Source: Micromonospora acroterricola
GTDB lineage: Bacteria; Actinomycetota; Actinomycetes; Mycobacteriales; Micromonosporaceae
Assembly: GCF_003172955.1 (NCBI RefSeq)
Contig: NZ_QGKR01000182.1
Span: 1 to 64,000 of the forward strand
DNA length: 64,000 nucleotides
Reading direction: 5' to 3'
Shown: positions 1 through 8,095 of the stretch, in pieces
Layout of the letters: every line of letters starts with the position of its first letter
Numbering within the stretch: position 1 is the first letter of the stretch
Made by a program: the position numbers and the translations under genes
Notes under the pieces: model-generated
What the model was told of the DNA's origin: nothing
The model's database searches: none
Seen by the model: only the letters and a program-made list of their open reading frames with translations

Positions 1-59
1 AATACGGCATACGAGATTACTACGCGTCTCGTGGGCTCGGAGATGTGTATAAGGGACAG
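1..59 (+). other. Illumina Nextera i7 adapter remnant (not genomic)
   Basis: Bases 5-17 match the end of the P7 flow-cell sequence, 18-25 (TACTACGC) sit where the i7 index belongs, 26-40 match the Nextera read-2 linker and 41-59 match the transposase mosaic end, with single mismatches at about positions 3 and 54. Translated from position 31 it gives the well-known artefact peptide MGSEMCIRDR. This is untrimmed sequencing adapter at a contig edge; genomic sequence begins at about base 60. Confidence 0.97.
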
Positions 60-209
60 GGTGCGCGAGGCGCCGGCGGGATGGCCGGGATGGGCGCCGG
101 CGCCGGCGCCGGCTACGGCGAGGAGGAAACTCCCCGCAACACGTGGCTGGAGGAGGACGAGGACGTGTGGGGCGCGGACGGCGGCGGCACCTCCGGCGTC
201 CTGCGCTGA
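60..209 (+). CDS. C-terminal fragment of a Gly-rich, probably type VII-associated protein (5' truncated)
   Basis: The reading frame is open from the adapter junction to the TGA at 207-209 and encodes about 48 residues: a Gly/Ala/Met-rich run (MAGMGAGAGAGYG) followed by an acidic tail containing TWLEEDEDVWG. Tails of this form are common on actinobacterial PPE/WXG-like or scaffold proteins encoded beside mycosins, and the next gene is a mycosin, so I infer it is a component or substrate of the same type VII secretion locus. The N-terminus lies beyond the contig edge, so the family cannot be fixed. A strong hairpin follows the stop. Confidence 0.6.
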   Translation, partial: GARGAGGMAGMGAGAGAGYGEEETPRNTWLEEDEDVWGADGGGTSGVLR

Positions 210-217
210 ACGTGAGC

Positions 218-260
218 ACACCACGGCGCCGACGGGTCGACCCCGTCGGCGCCGTGGTGT
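218..260. terminator. Bidirectional hairpin terminator
   Basis: A perfect 19-bp inverted repeat (218-236 with 242-260, loop TCGAC) lies between the stop of the upstream fragment and the convergent mycosin gene. It has no U-tract, as is usual in actinomycetes, and could end both transcripts. Confidence 0.8.
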
Positions 261-312
261 ACGACCACTGAGGCTGTGCCCGGCGGGACCAACCGGTGCC
301 GCGCGGTGCCGC

Positions 313-1557
313 TCAGCCGGTGATCGGTGAGTCGGTGCGCCGGCCCGGCCGCCAGCCACGACGGCGACCCCGGATGAGGATCGGCCGGGCTGCGAGCAGC
401 AACGCGGCGAGCAGCCCACCGACGGCGGCCGCCCAGACCGCGGCGGTGCGTTGCCAGCTCAGGGGGTCTTCCGACGCGGCGCGCGCGGGGAGGGCGCCGG
501 CGGGCGGGTCGGTGCGGGTGCCCAGCAGGCTCGACACCGCACGGTACGGGTTGACCACGCCGTAGCCGACGTCCGCGTTGTGCCCGTCCGGAGGGTTGTC
601 CGCCGTCCGTTCCAGCCGCTCGGCGACCTGCGCGGGGTCCAGGTTCGGGTAGGCGGCCCGGACCAGTGCGGCGACTCCCGAGACGTACGCGGCGGCGAAG
701 CTCGTGCCGCCGGTCGGCTCGGCGCGGTAGCCGCTTCCGCCCGGGGCCGGGCCGACGATGTCCAGCCCCGGCGCGGCGACGTCGACGTAGGCCCCACTGA
801 CCGAGGTGCCGACGTGGCCGCCCTGCTCGTCCACGCCAGCGACCGCGATCACGCCCGGGTACGCGGCCGGGTAGCCGACCTTCTCCTGCTGCTGCTCCTG
901 CCGGTTGCCGGCGGCGGCAACGAGCACGACCCGCTTCGCGAGCGCGTTCTTGACCGCCGCCTCCAGCTCGGGGCGGGGCAGGGTCACCAGGGACAGGTTG
1001 ATGACGTCGGCACCGCTGTCCACCGCGTAGTTGATGGCCGCCGCGATCTGTCCGGGCAGCCCCTCGTCATTGGTGCCCTTCTCGTTGGGCAGCACCCGGA
1101 TGGGCAGGATGCGGGCCGCCGGTGCGATGCCGGTGAACGGTACGCCCGTGCCCTCCTTGCCGGCGATGATGCCGGCCACCATCGTGCCGTGCCCGGCCAG
1201 GTCGCACTGGCCCTGGTTGGCCGGCAGCCCGTTGAAGTCGCGACCCTCGACCACCTGGCCCTTGAGCAGCGGGTGGATCGCGGACACCCCGGAGTCGATC
1301 ACCGCCACGGTCACCCCGGCGCCCCGGGACAGCGGCCAGGCCGAGGCCGGGTCCAGCCGGCGCAGCGCCCACGGCATCTCGACCAGACCGTCCTCGCCAG
1401 CGGGGCCGCAGGTGGGCGCCGCCGCGACCGCCGGGGAGGGGACGACCACCAGGGCGGTGCCGAGCAGGATCGCCAGAGCTCCACTGAGGACGCCACGGAC
1501 GGCGCGCCCGGCGCGGCGGGATGGCTCGGTCGCGCTCAACGGCAGGTATTCGCGCAC
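313..1557 (-). CDS. mycP: Type VII secretion-associated serine protease (mycosin)
   Basis: A subtilisin-family (S8) protease of 414 residues, the usual mycosin length. Residues 20-47 form a signal peptide (ALAILLGTALVVVPSP, then AVAAA). The catalytic triad is visible: Asp88 in VIDSG, His123 in GHGTMVAG and Ser286 in GGTSFAAA, with the oxyanion Asn218 in AAAGN. A C-terminal hydrophobic segment near residues 370-390, followed by Arg-rich residues, anchors it in the membrane with the protease outside. Mycosins stabilise the ESX membrane complex and cleave secreted substrates. The ATG at 1557 is chosen because it precedes the signal peptide. It lies at the contig edge, so the rest of the secretion locus would be to its left. 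Confidence 0.93.
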   Translation of the reverse strand: MREYLPLSATEPSRRAGRAVRGVLSGALAILLGTALVVVPSPAVAAAPTCGPAGEDGLVEMPWALRRLDPASAWPLSRGAGVTVAVIDSGVSAIHPLLKGQVVEGRDFNGLPANQGQCDLAGHGTMVAGIIAGKEGTGVPFTGIAPAARILPIRVLPNEKGTNDEGLPGQIAAAINYAVDSGADVINLSLVTLPRPELEAAVKNALAKRVVLVAAAGNRQEQQQEKVGYPAAYPGVIAVAGVDEQGGHVGTSVSGAYVDVAAPGLDIVGPAPGGSGYRAEPTGGTSFAAAYVSGVAALVRAAYPNLDPAQVAERLERTADNPPDGHNADVGYGVVNPYRAVSSLLGTRTDPPAGALPARAASEDPLSWQRTAAVWAAAVGGLLAALLLAARPILIRGRRRGWRPGRRTDSPITG

Positions 1558-1609
1558 CCGCAGAGATTACCGCTGCGTTCGGTCCGGCAGCTGTCCGGAG
1601 ATGGCACGG

Positions 1610-1948
1610 TCAGGGGCGGCGCGTGGCCTCCGGGGCGCGCGTCTCGGCGAAGAGCGCGAGCAGATCGCCGACCTGGCGGTAGGCCTCGGCGGGGTGCCGG
1701 AACCGGCCGGCCGGGTTGAGGGTGTACTCGTTGCGCCGCCCGACGCGGGTGCGGTGCAGGTAGCCGCCGGCCTCCAGGTCGGCGACGATCGCCTGGGCGG
1801 CCCGCTCGGTCACGCCGACCTCGGCCGCCACGTCTCGCAGCCGTGCGGTGGGGTCGCGGGCGATGGACAGCAGGACATGCCCGTGGTTGGTGAGGAACGT
1901 CCAGTTCCGGCCGCCGGTGCCGCCGGCCGCTGTCGCCGTGCCCGCCAT
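1610..1948 (-). CDS. Small winged-helix transcriptional regulator
   Basis: A 112-residue protein of the MarR/ArsR-like winged-helix type. Residues about 20-75 hold the DNA-binding part: HVLLSIARDPTARLRDVAAEV, the recognition helix TERAAQAIVADLEAGGYL and a wing R-x-G-R-R-N-E-Y-T. The tail (HPAEAYRQVGDLLALFAE) probably dimerises. No metal-binding cysteines are seen. The ATG at 1948 is chosen because the protein then starts just before the domain; the frame stays open further upstream but without domain content. It is divergent from the carbonic anhydrase gene and shares an AT-rich intergenic region with it, which makes local control plausible but unproven. Confidence 0.8.
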   Translation of the reverse strand: MAGTATAAGGTGGRNWTFLTNHGHVLLSIARDPTARLRDVAAEVGVTERAAQAIVADLEAGGYLHRTRVGRRNEYTLNPAGRFRHPAEAYRQVGDLLALFAETRAPEATRRP

Positions 1949-2150
1949 CGTGGGACCGCCTCTCCCGTTGTCGACCCCGCCCTCGGAGCGTCGCCCGATG
2001 ACCGGCCCGGGGCAACGTATGAAATCTATATCACGCATATCTTGACGCATCTTGTGGTGCGTGTGACCGTGGAGCCCGAGCCAGCGCCCGTCGCCGGCCC
2101 CGGTGAAGAGCCGGTTGAGCAGGCCAAACGCGTGGAGACGAGGTGCGGGG
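1949..2150. promoter_or_regulatory. Divergent promoter region, regulator / carbonic anhydrase
   Basis: This 202-bp gap holds the only AT-rich patch nearby (about 2018-2055). It contains the short inverted repeat ATAT-CACGC-ATAT (2028-2040) and a TTGACG hexamer at 2042-2047 that could serve as a -35 box for the rightward gene. The repeat is a candidate operator for the adjacent winged-helix regulator; this is inference from position and symmetry only. Confidence 0.4.
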
Positions 2151-2876
2151 ATGAGCAGTCCCGGTACGCCCGGCGGGCAGCCGGGTCCGCAGCGGACCAC
2201 CGACCGGGTCCCGGTGCCCGTCGAGCCCGCCCAGGCATACGCCGAACTGGCCGCCGGCAACCGCCGCTTCGTCAGCGGCGCCCCGCGCCACCCCAACCAG
2301 GACGCCGGGCACCGCGCCGCGGTGGCCGACGGGCAGCACCCGTTCGCGGTGATCGTCGGCTGCTCGGACTCCCGGTTGGCCGCCGAGATCATCTTCGATC
2401 GGGGGCTTGGCGACCTCTTCGTGGTCCGCACCGCCGGCCACACCGCCGGCCCCGAGGTGCTGGGCAGCGTGGAGTACGCGGTGACCGTGCTCGGCACCCC
2501 GCTGGTGGTGGTGCTCGGTCACGACTCGTGCGGCGCGGTGCAGGCGGCCCGGGAGGTGGTCACCACCGGCGCCCCGCCCGTGGGGCACCTGGGCGCCGTC
2601 GTCGACGCCGTGCTGCCGAGCCTGCGTCGTGCCGAGGCCGAGGGGGTCGACGACATCGACGGCATCGTGGACATCCACATCGCACAGACCGTCGAGACGC
2701 TGCTCGGGCAGTCACCCGTGCTGGCCGCCGCGGTGGCGCAGGGGCGGTGCGCGGTGGTGGGGGTGTCCTACCGGCTCGCCGCCGGAGTGGTGCGCCCGGT
2801 GACCGCCGTGCCGACCGGCGCCGCGACGCTCGACGTGCCGACCGGTCCCGGCGCGCCCGCACCCGCCGCCGCCTGA
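2151..2876 (+). CDS. Beta-class carbonic anhydrase
   Basis: A 241-residue cytoplasmic enzyme that interconverts CO2 and bicarbonate. The zinc ligands and active-site dyad are visible: Cys71-Ser-Asp73-Ser-Arg75 (CSDSR) and His124-x-x-Cys127 (HDSC). The N-terminal helix segment AQAYAELAAGNRRFVSG is typical of the family. The ATG at 2151 is preceded by a purine-rich GACGAGG stretch; a GTG at 2103 in the same frame would add 16 low-complexity residues and is less likely. It is divergent from a winged-helix regulator, and its downstream hairpin separates it from a convergent gene. Confidence 0.95.
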   Translation: MSSPGTPGGQPGPQRTTDRVPVPVEPAQAYAELAAGNRRFVSGAPRHPNQDAGHRAAVADGQHPFAVIVGCSDSRLAAEIIFDRGLGDLFVVRTAGHTAGPEVLGSVEYAVTVLGTPLVVVLGHDSCGAVQAAREVVTTGAPPVGHLGAVVDAVLPSLRRAEAEGVDDIDGIVDIHIAQTVETLLGQSPVLAAAVAQGRCAVVGVSYRLAAGVVRPVTAVPTGAATLDVPTGPGAPAPAAA

Positions 2877-2881
2877 CGCGA

Positions 2882-2916
2882 CGAGGGCCGCCCCGCGTGA
2901 CGCGGAACGGCCCTCG
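2882..2916. terminator. Terminator between convergent genes
   Basis: CGAGGGCCG (2882-2890) pairs perfectly with CGGCCCTCG (2908-2916), directly after the carbonic anhydrase stop and before the end of the opposite-strand gene. Confidence 0.7.
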
Positions 2917-2933
2917 GACGGTGAGCGTGCGGG

Positions 2934-3953
2934 TCAGAGCAGCGACATGTGGACGTGGTCGGTGTGGTTCGACGGCCCGCTGTACGACTTCCAGCCGGTC
3001 GCCGGGAACCAGATCTGCCGGTTCCAGATCACGTAGTAGATGCCGAGCCGGTCGGCGTTGCGGATGAGGAATGCGGCGACGTTGTTGCCGTACGTCCGGG
3101 TGTCCTCGTTGTGCCACGGGCTGAACCCGCTCTTCTGCAGCGACCAGTCGCAGGCGCGGCCCTTCGGGTGCTCCCACGGCCCGCCCGGGCGGTAGCAGCC
3201 GACGAACCGGGTGAAGCCGGCCCGCCTAACCTCCTTGTAGGCGTGCAGCGTGCGCGGGGTGATGCAACCCGAGGTGGTCGGGTCGTCCGCGCTGCACGAC
3301 TCGGACTTCCAGTCGCCGTCGGCGGTCCGCCCCGGGGCGAGCCGGGCGACCGGCGAGGTGGCCGACACCAGCCCGCCGGTGAAGCCCTTTCCACCGACGA
3401 GAGCGAGCGCCTTGTCCGCGTCGCGCTTCTCCTTCGCCATCAGGGCGGCCTGCTTCTGCTGCTCCCGGACCTCCGCGTCGAGGGCCAGCTTGGCCTGCTC
3501 GGCGCGGGCCTTCACGGCGTTGACCTCGGCGAGCTTCTTCTCGTTGACCATGTTCATCTCGTCGAGCGCCGCGGCCCGCCGGACGAACGAGTCGGGGGCG
3601 CCGCTCTCCAGCAGCATCGCCATCGGGCCGATCCGGCCGGTGCGGTACGACTGGGCGGCGATCTGCCCGACCTGGGGGGCCAGTGCGTCCAGGTCGGCCT
3701 TGGCGCGGTCGACCTCCAGCGCCAGCTCCAGCTGCTTCTTCTTGGACTTGTCCAACTTGGACTTGGCCGCCGAGTATTTGCGGTTGGTCTGCTCGATGAC
3801 GTCGTTGAGGAGCTGGGGCTCGCCGTCCTCCTCGTGCCCGGACGGTGTGGGGTTGGCTGGGGCGGCCTGCGCCGGGAGGGGCCCGGCGAGCACGGTCAGT
3901 GCGGCGATCACGGCCACCACGGGTGTCAACCAGCGGCGTAGGGGTGCCGTCAC
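2934..3953 (-). CDS. Secreted coiled-coil protein with ARB_07466-like C-terminal domain
   Basis: A 339-residue exported protein. Residues 1-31 are a signal peptide (VVAVIAALTVLAG, ending AQAA). Residues about 45-190 form a long charged coiled coil like those of peptidoglycan-hydrolase regulators (NRKYSAAKSKLDKSKKKQ... MVNEKKLAEVNAVKARAEQ). The C-terminal third, with paired cysteines and the end HTDHVHMSLL, matches the domain often called ARB_07466-like, whose activity is unknown. A role in cell-wall remodelling is inferred from the architecture and from the c-di-AMP riboswitch directly upstream, a class that controls cell-wall hydrolases in actinomycetes. GTG start at 3953 after GGAAGGGA. Confidence 0.85.
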   Translation of the reverse strand: MTAPLRRWLTPVVAVIAALTVLAGPLPAQAAPANPTPSGHEEDGEPQLLNDVIEQTNRKYSAAKSKLDKSKKKQLELALEVDRAKADLDALAPQVGQIAAQSYRTGRIGPMAMLLESGAPDSFVRRAAALDEMNMVNEKKLAEVNAVKARAEQAKLALDAEVREQQKQAALMAKEKRDADKALALVGGKGFTGGLVSATSPVARLAPGRTADGDWKSESCSADDPTTSGCITPRTLHAYKEVRRAGFTRFVGCYRPGGPWEHPKGRACDWSLQKSGFSPWHNEDTRTYGNNVAAFLIRNADRLGIYYVIWNRQIWFPATGWKSYSGPSNHTDHVHMSLL

Positions 3954-3970
3954 GATGTTCCCTTCCGTCG

Positions 3971-4125
3971 ACCGCCGACCGGGTTAGCTGACGGGTTCGG
4001 GGCGGAAGTGGCCCCTACCGCTGACGCGGATTCACCCCACGAACCTGGGTTCCCGGCTCGCCGGTTGGCGATTGGGCGGTGGCACCGCAGGCGCCGCTTC
4101 GCGCCTTCGTCGGTGACCGGCAGCG
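3971..4125 (-). ncRNA. ydaO-yuaA riboswitch (cyclic di-AMP)
   Basis: Read on the minus strand, the leader holds, in order, the signature pieces of this class as known from the Streptomyces rpfA leader: GGTCACCGACGAAGGC, CAATCGCCAACCGG, GAGCCGGGAACCCA, GGGGTGAATC, CTTCCGCC, CCCGAACC and CAGCTAACCCGGTCGGCGG. The outer stem can form between CCGAC near the 5' end and GTCGG near the 3' end. c-di-AMP binding normally turns expression off. The element ends only about 18 nt before the GTG start of the coiled-coil protein. Limits are approximate to about 10 nt. Confidence 0.9.
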
Positions 4126-4254
4126 AGGTTACCCGAGAGCCCACCGGCAGAGCTACGTCCAGATGCCGACTAAAAGCGTCATTTCGCCATGGCGTTGAGT
4201 GACCAGTGACGCGGTTCTCAGGGCGGGGGCCCCACCTGGTCACGCTGAGGAGTG
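4126..4254. other. Intergenic; promoter of the riboswitch-controlled gene expected here
   Basis: The minus-strand promoter of the riboswitch transcript should lie here; the relatively AT-rich patch at about 4165-4195 is the best candidate. No gene or further repeat is seen. Confidence 0.3.
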
Positions 4255-5628
4255 TCACCATGCCGTATCCGTGCTCCTGTCCGGCTCCGGCCACCGGTCG
4301 GTGGCGGTGGATGGGGGTGTGGCGCGCGCCGGGTCGGGCGACGTGCTGTCGGGTCGACCCGTGCGTGGGGAGATCAGTGCGGCCAGTGCCTCCGCCCGGT
4401 CCGGCTGCGGTCGTGGGCCGGACGCGTCGGACGTGGACCCCCCGCCCTGACGGCCGGCCGCGGTCACCAGCGCGGCCAGCCCGGTGGTCAGGGGGACGGC
4501 GGCGATCAGCCCGAGCGTGGCGACCGCGCTGCGGACGATCTCCTGAGCGAGGAACTCGCTGGTCAGGATCTGCCCGATCGGCCGCGAGTCGGCGGTGAGC
4601 AGGAGCAGCAGCGGCAGGGAGGCGCCCGCGTACGCCAGCACGATCGTGTTGACGGTGGAGGCGATGTGCGCCCGGCCGACCCGGGTCGCCGCCCGGTAGA
4701 GCTGCAACCGGGTCAGCCCGGGGTTGGCGTTGGCCAGCTCGGTGACGGTGGCCGCCTGGGTGACGGTCACGTCGTCGAGCACCCCGAGCGAGCCGATGAT
4801 GATCCCGGCGAGCAACAGGCCGTGCAGGTCCACGTTGGCCTGGAACATCGACAGCGTGGTGGCGTCCTCGCTGCCGAACCCGGTGAGGTGGGTGGCGGCG
4901 GTGGCGATGGTGGCGAGCACGCCGGTGAGCACCAGGCTGCCCAGTGTGCCGAGCACCGCGACCGAGGTCTGCGCGGTGACCCCGTGCGTCAGGTAGAGCA
5001 CCACGAACATGATCAGGGCGGCGCCGACCACCGCCACCAGCAGCGGTGAGCGACCGGCGGCGATCCCCGGCAGCACGAACGTGAGCAGGATGGCGAAGCT
5101 GGCGGCCAGCCCGGCCAGCGCGGCCAGGCCCCGCCACCGGCCGAACGCGACGATCGCGGCGGCGAAGACCACCGCCAGCCACAGCAGCGGGGTGCCGCGC
5201 TGGTGCTCGGCGATGTTCCAGCTGCTGGCGGCCGGATCGGTCGGATCGGTCAGCTCGACCAGGATGACCTCGTCGTCGACCTCCACCCGGGGGGCGCCGG
5301 GGCCGGCCGGCACCGGCGTCTGGACCTGCTGGCCGGAGGCCGGCCCGTCGTGCACCCGGACGTCCACCGTGCCGCACGGCCCGTCCGCGGCGCCCGGCGT
5401 GCCCTCCGGGCTCTGCGTGGGTGGGCAGGGTTCGGTCACCACCCGGGTCACCGTGCCGTGGTAGCGCGCCAGGTTCGCGCCGCCGTCGGTCTGCGGCGAG
5501 CCGTCGCGCGGCCAGAGCACCAGAGCGGCCACGACGGTGGCGACGAAGAGCGGCACCACCGTCGCGACGAGGATCCGTCGCACCCGGGGCGGGGCGGACG
5601 GAGCGGAGCGGGTGTGGTCGGAACCCAA
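4255..5628 (-). CDS. YibE/F family integral membrane protein
   Basis: A polytopic membrane protein of 457 residues from the chosen start. It has one N-terminal membrane span (ILVATVVPLFVATVVAALVLW), an outside domain of about 120 residues with VTEPCPP and ILVELTD segments, then seven or so spans including GLAALAGLAASFAILLTF and the conserved stretches GLLLAGIIIGSLGVLDDVTVTQAA and NTIVLAYAGASLPLLLLL that define YibE/F. The family's transport role is not settled; metal or proton-coupled transport has been proposed. The C-terminal 60 residues are low-complexity. TTG at 5628 is chosen because GGGAG lies 8 nt upstream; the frame is open to 5790, so an ATG further out is possible. Confidence 0.82.
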   Translation of the reverse strand: MGSDHTRSAPSAPPRVRRILVATVVPLFVATVVAALVLWPRDGSPQTDGGANLARYHGTVTRVVTEPCPPTQSPEGTPGAADGPCGTVDVRVHDGPASGQQVQTPVPAGPGAPRVEVDDEVILVELTDPTDPAASSWNIAEHQRGTPLLWLAVVFAAAIVAFGRWRGLAALAGLAASFAILLTFVLPGIAAGRSPLLVAVVGAALIMFVVLYLTHGVTAQTSVAVLGTLGSLVLTGVLATIATAATHLTGFGSEDATTLSMFQANVDLHGLLLAGIIIGSLGVLDDVTVTQAATVTELANANPGLTRLQLYRAATRVGRAHIASTVNTIVLAYAGASLPLLLLLTADSRPIGQILTSEFLAQEIVRSAVATLGLIAAVPLTTGLAALVTAAGRQGGGSTSDASGPRPQPDRAEALAALISPRTGRPDSTSPDPARATPPSTATDRWPEPDRSTDTAW

Positions 5629-5939
5629 TGCGAGAACTCCCAACGATCCGATGCGGGATACGTGCCGGCGGGCCGGTCGGTTCAGCGCCGTCGCGGGAAT
5701 GCGGCGACGGGCGCGCCAGATCGCTGGATCGCGACTGCGCGATCGCAGACGGTGAGTGATCGGCCGATTCGGCCGGAGGCGACGCCACACCGTGGCGGCG
5801 CCGGTGCCGGACTGGGCAGCGGGATCCGGAGGGCCATCGTCGGAATGCTAACGACCCCGACTGGGGGATGCAGGTCGTGCCGGAGTGTCGGGTGGTCGAA
5901 CGACCCGCGTGGCGGTCTCCGGACCGGCATGTTGGAGTC
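5629..5939. promoter_or_regulatory. Divergent promoter region, YibE/F / CPH-type ATPase
   Basis: About 310 bp between divergent genes, part of which could be YibE/F coding sequence if an upstream start is used. Near the ATPase, ACCCC-GACT-GGGGG (5854-5867) resembles a degenerate CsoR box, about 75 bp upstream of the start codon. No other feature was recognised. Confidence 0.3.
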
Positions 5940-8078
5940 ATGTCCGCTCCGTCACCGCCCGGCCCCGACCGCCCTGCCGGGGACCAGCGCCACGCCGGGC
6001 CCGCCGACCACCAGCGGCAGCCCGGCGACCGCCCGGACCCGGACGCCGGGCACGCCGGGCACGACAGGCACGACAGGCACGCCCGGCACGACAAGCACGC
6101 CGGGCACCACCCGGCGATGTTCCGCCGCCGGTTCTGGGTCTGCCTGGTGCTCACCGTGCCGGTGGTGCTGACCAGCCACCTGGTGTGGGACCGGCTCGGC
6201 CTCCGGCTGGACGCCCCGGGACGGTCCTGGGTCGGGCCGGTGCTCGGCTCGGTGGTGTTCTGGTGGGGCGGCTGGCCGTTCCTGGTCGGCGCGGTCCGGG
6301 AGGTCCGCGACCGTGCACCGGGCATGATGCTGCTGGTCGCGATGGCCATCACCGTCGCGTACACCGCGTCGCTGGCAACCAGCGTGGGCGCCTTCGACCT
6401 GGACTTCTGGTGGGAGCTGGCCGCGCTGGTCACCATCATGCTGCTCGGGCACTGGCAGGAGATGAAGGCCATCGGGCAGGCCAGGGGCGCGCTGGCGGCG
6501 CTGGCGGCGTTGCTGCCCGACGAGGCCGAGCGGGTGACGAGCGACGGGCGGGTCGAGCCGGTGCCGGTGACCGGGCTGCGGCTCGGCGACGTGGTGCTGG
6601 TGCGGCCGGGTGGCCGCGTTCCGGCGGACGGCCGGATCGTCGATGGCGACGCCGCGCTGGACGAATCCATGATCACCGGCGAGTCGCGACCGGTCGCCCG
6701 CTCGGCGGGGGAACCGGTGGTCGCCGGCACCGTCGCCACCGACTCGGCGATCCGGGTCCGCGTCGAGGCGCTGGGCGAGCAGACCGCGCTCGCCGGCATC
6801 CAGCGGATGGTCGCCCAGGCGCAGCGCACCGGAGGGCGGGCCCAGCTGCTGGCCGACCGGTTCGCCGCCGCGCTGTTCTACCTGGCCACCGGCACCGCCG
6901 TGCTGACCGTGCTGGTCTGGACCGCGCTCGGCCGGCCCGACGAGGCGGTGGTCCGCGCGGTCACCGTCCTGGTGATCGCCTGCCCGCACGCGCTTGGTCT
7001 GGCCATCCCGCTGGTCGTCGCGCTCTCCACCGCGCTGGCCGCGCGGTCGGGAATCCTGGTGAAGGACCGGTTGGCGCTGGAGCGGATGCGGACCGTCGAC
7101 GCGGTGCTCTTTGACAAAACCGGCACCCTGACCCGGGGCGAGCACGCGGTCACGGACCTGGTGACCGCACCCGGCGTACAACGGGACGAGGTGCTGCGGC
7201 TCGCCGCCGGCGTGGAGTCCGACAGTGAGCATCCGCTGGCCCGGGCGATCGTGGCGGCGGCCGGGAACGCCGGGCCGGCACCGGCCGGCGGGTTCCGGTC
7301 GCTGCCGGGCCGCGGGGCGCAGGCCACCATCGACGGTACGGAGTACGCGGTGGGCGGGCCGGCGCTGCTGCGGGAGCTGGGGCTGTCGCCCCCGGCCGAG
7401 CTGGACGCGGCGATCGAGAAGTGGTCGGCGCGGGGCGCCGCGGTGCTGTTCCTGGTGCGGCCGCCGGACGGCGTGCTCGGCGCGTTCGCGCTGAGCGACG
7501 AGGTGCGACCGGAGGCCCGGAGGGCCGTCGTCGAGTTGCGCGCCGAGGGCGTCCGGACGATCGCCATGATCACCGGTGACGCCCGGCCGGTGGCCGAGGC
7601 CGTCGCCGCGGAACTCGGCTTCCGGCCCGGCGTCGACGAGGTCTTCGCCGAGGTGCTGCCGGCGGACAAGGACGGCCGGGTGGCGGAGCTCCAGCGGCGG
7701 GGGCTGACCGTGGCGATGGTTGGCGACGGCGTGAACGACGCGCCGGCGTTGGCACGCGCCGACGTCGGCATCGCGATCGGTGCGGGCACCGACGTGGCGA
7801 TCGAGTCGGCCGGGGTGGTGCTGGCCTCGTCGGACCCGCGCGGGGTTGGTGCCGTGGTCCGGCTCTCCCGGGCGTCGTACCGGAAGATGCGGCAGAACCT
7901 GGCCTGGGCGGCGGGCTACAACGTGGTGGCGCTGCCGCTGGCGGCCGGCGTGCTGGCCTGGGCCGGGGTGGCGTTGAGCCCGGCGCTGGCCGCTGTGCTG
8001 ATGTCCGCGTCCACCATCGTGGTGGCGCTCAACGCCCAGTTGCTGCGCCGGGTGCGCCTCGACCCAGAGCCCGACTGA
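5940..8078 (+). CDS. CPH-type heavy-metal P1B ATPase (CopB-like)
   Basis: A 712-residue membrane pump that exports metal ions at the cost of ATP. The N-terminus has no CxxC metal-binding domain but carries a His-rich run (about residues 37-58, GHAGHDRHDRHARHDKH). Visible motifs are TGES in the actuator domain, the membrane metal site Cys348-Pro-His350 (CPHALGLAIPL), phospho-acceptor Asp392 in DKTGT, HP in SEHPLARA and [10 protein letters not shown]. The CPH motif places it in the P1B-3/CopB group, assigned to copper or silver export. ATG at 5940 follows TTGGAG. It ends 17 bp from the end of the convergent csoR, which implies a copper role. Confidence 0.93.
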   Translation: MSAPSPPGPDRPAGDQRHAGPADHQRQPGDRPDPDAGHAGHDRHDRHARHDKHAGHHPAMFRRRFWVCLVLTVPVVLTSHLVWDRLGLRLDAPGRSWVGPVLGSVVFWWGGWPFLVGAVREVRDRAPGMMLLVAMAITVAYTASLATSVGAFDLDFWWELAALVTIMLLGHWQEMKAIGQARGALAALAALLPDEAERVTSDGRVEPVPVTGLRLGDVVLVRPGGRVPADGRIVDGDAALDESMITGESRPVARSAGEPVVAGTVATDSAIRVRVEALGEQTALAGIQRMVAQAQRTGGRAQLLADRFAAALFYLATGTAVLTVLVWTALGRPDEAVVRAVTVLVIACPHALGLAIPLVVALSTALAARSGILVKDRLALERMRTVDAVLFDKTGTLTRGEHAVTDLVTAPGVQRDEVLRLAAGVESDSEHPLARAIVAAAGNAGPAPAGGFRSLPGRGAQATIDGTEYAVGGPALLRELGLSPPAELDAAIEKWSARGAAVLFLVRPPDGVLGAFALSDEVRPEARRAVVELRAEGVRTIAMITGDARPVAEAVAAELGFRPGVDEVFAEVLPADKDGRVAELQRRGLTVAMVGDGVNDAPALARADVGIAIGAGTDVAIESAGVVLASSDPRGVGAVVRLSRASYRKMRQNLAWAAGYNVVALPLAAGVLAWAGVALSPALAAVLMSASTIVVALNAQLLRRVRLDPEPD
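6049..6102 (+). repeat. Tandem 9-bp repeat coding for a His-rich stretch
   Basis: Six near-identical 9-bp units (variants of GGCACGACA / GGCACGCCG) lie in frame in the CPH-type ATPase gene and encode alternating Gly/Arg-His-Ala/Asp triplets, a likely metal-binding tail. Repeat number may vary between strains. Confidence 0.85.
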
Positions 8079-8095
8079 CGGGCCGACGATCGTGC

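Noticed and set aside
31-330. Plus-strand open frame starting MGSEMCIRDR
   Set aside because: The start lies inside the Nextera adapter, and the rest has no codon bias and covers a terminator.
3950-6829. A 959-codon minus-strand frame
   Set aside because: It runs through the riboswitch, YibE/F in another frame and the antisense of the ATPase gene; translation is Arg/Pro/Ser-rich without domain features.
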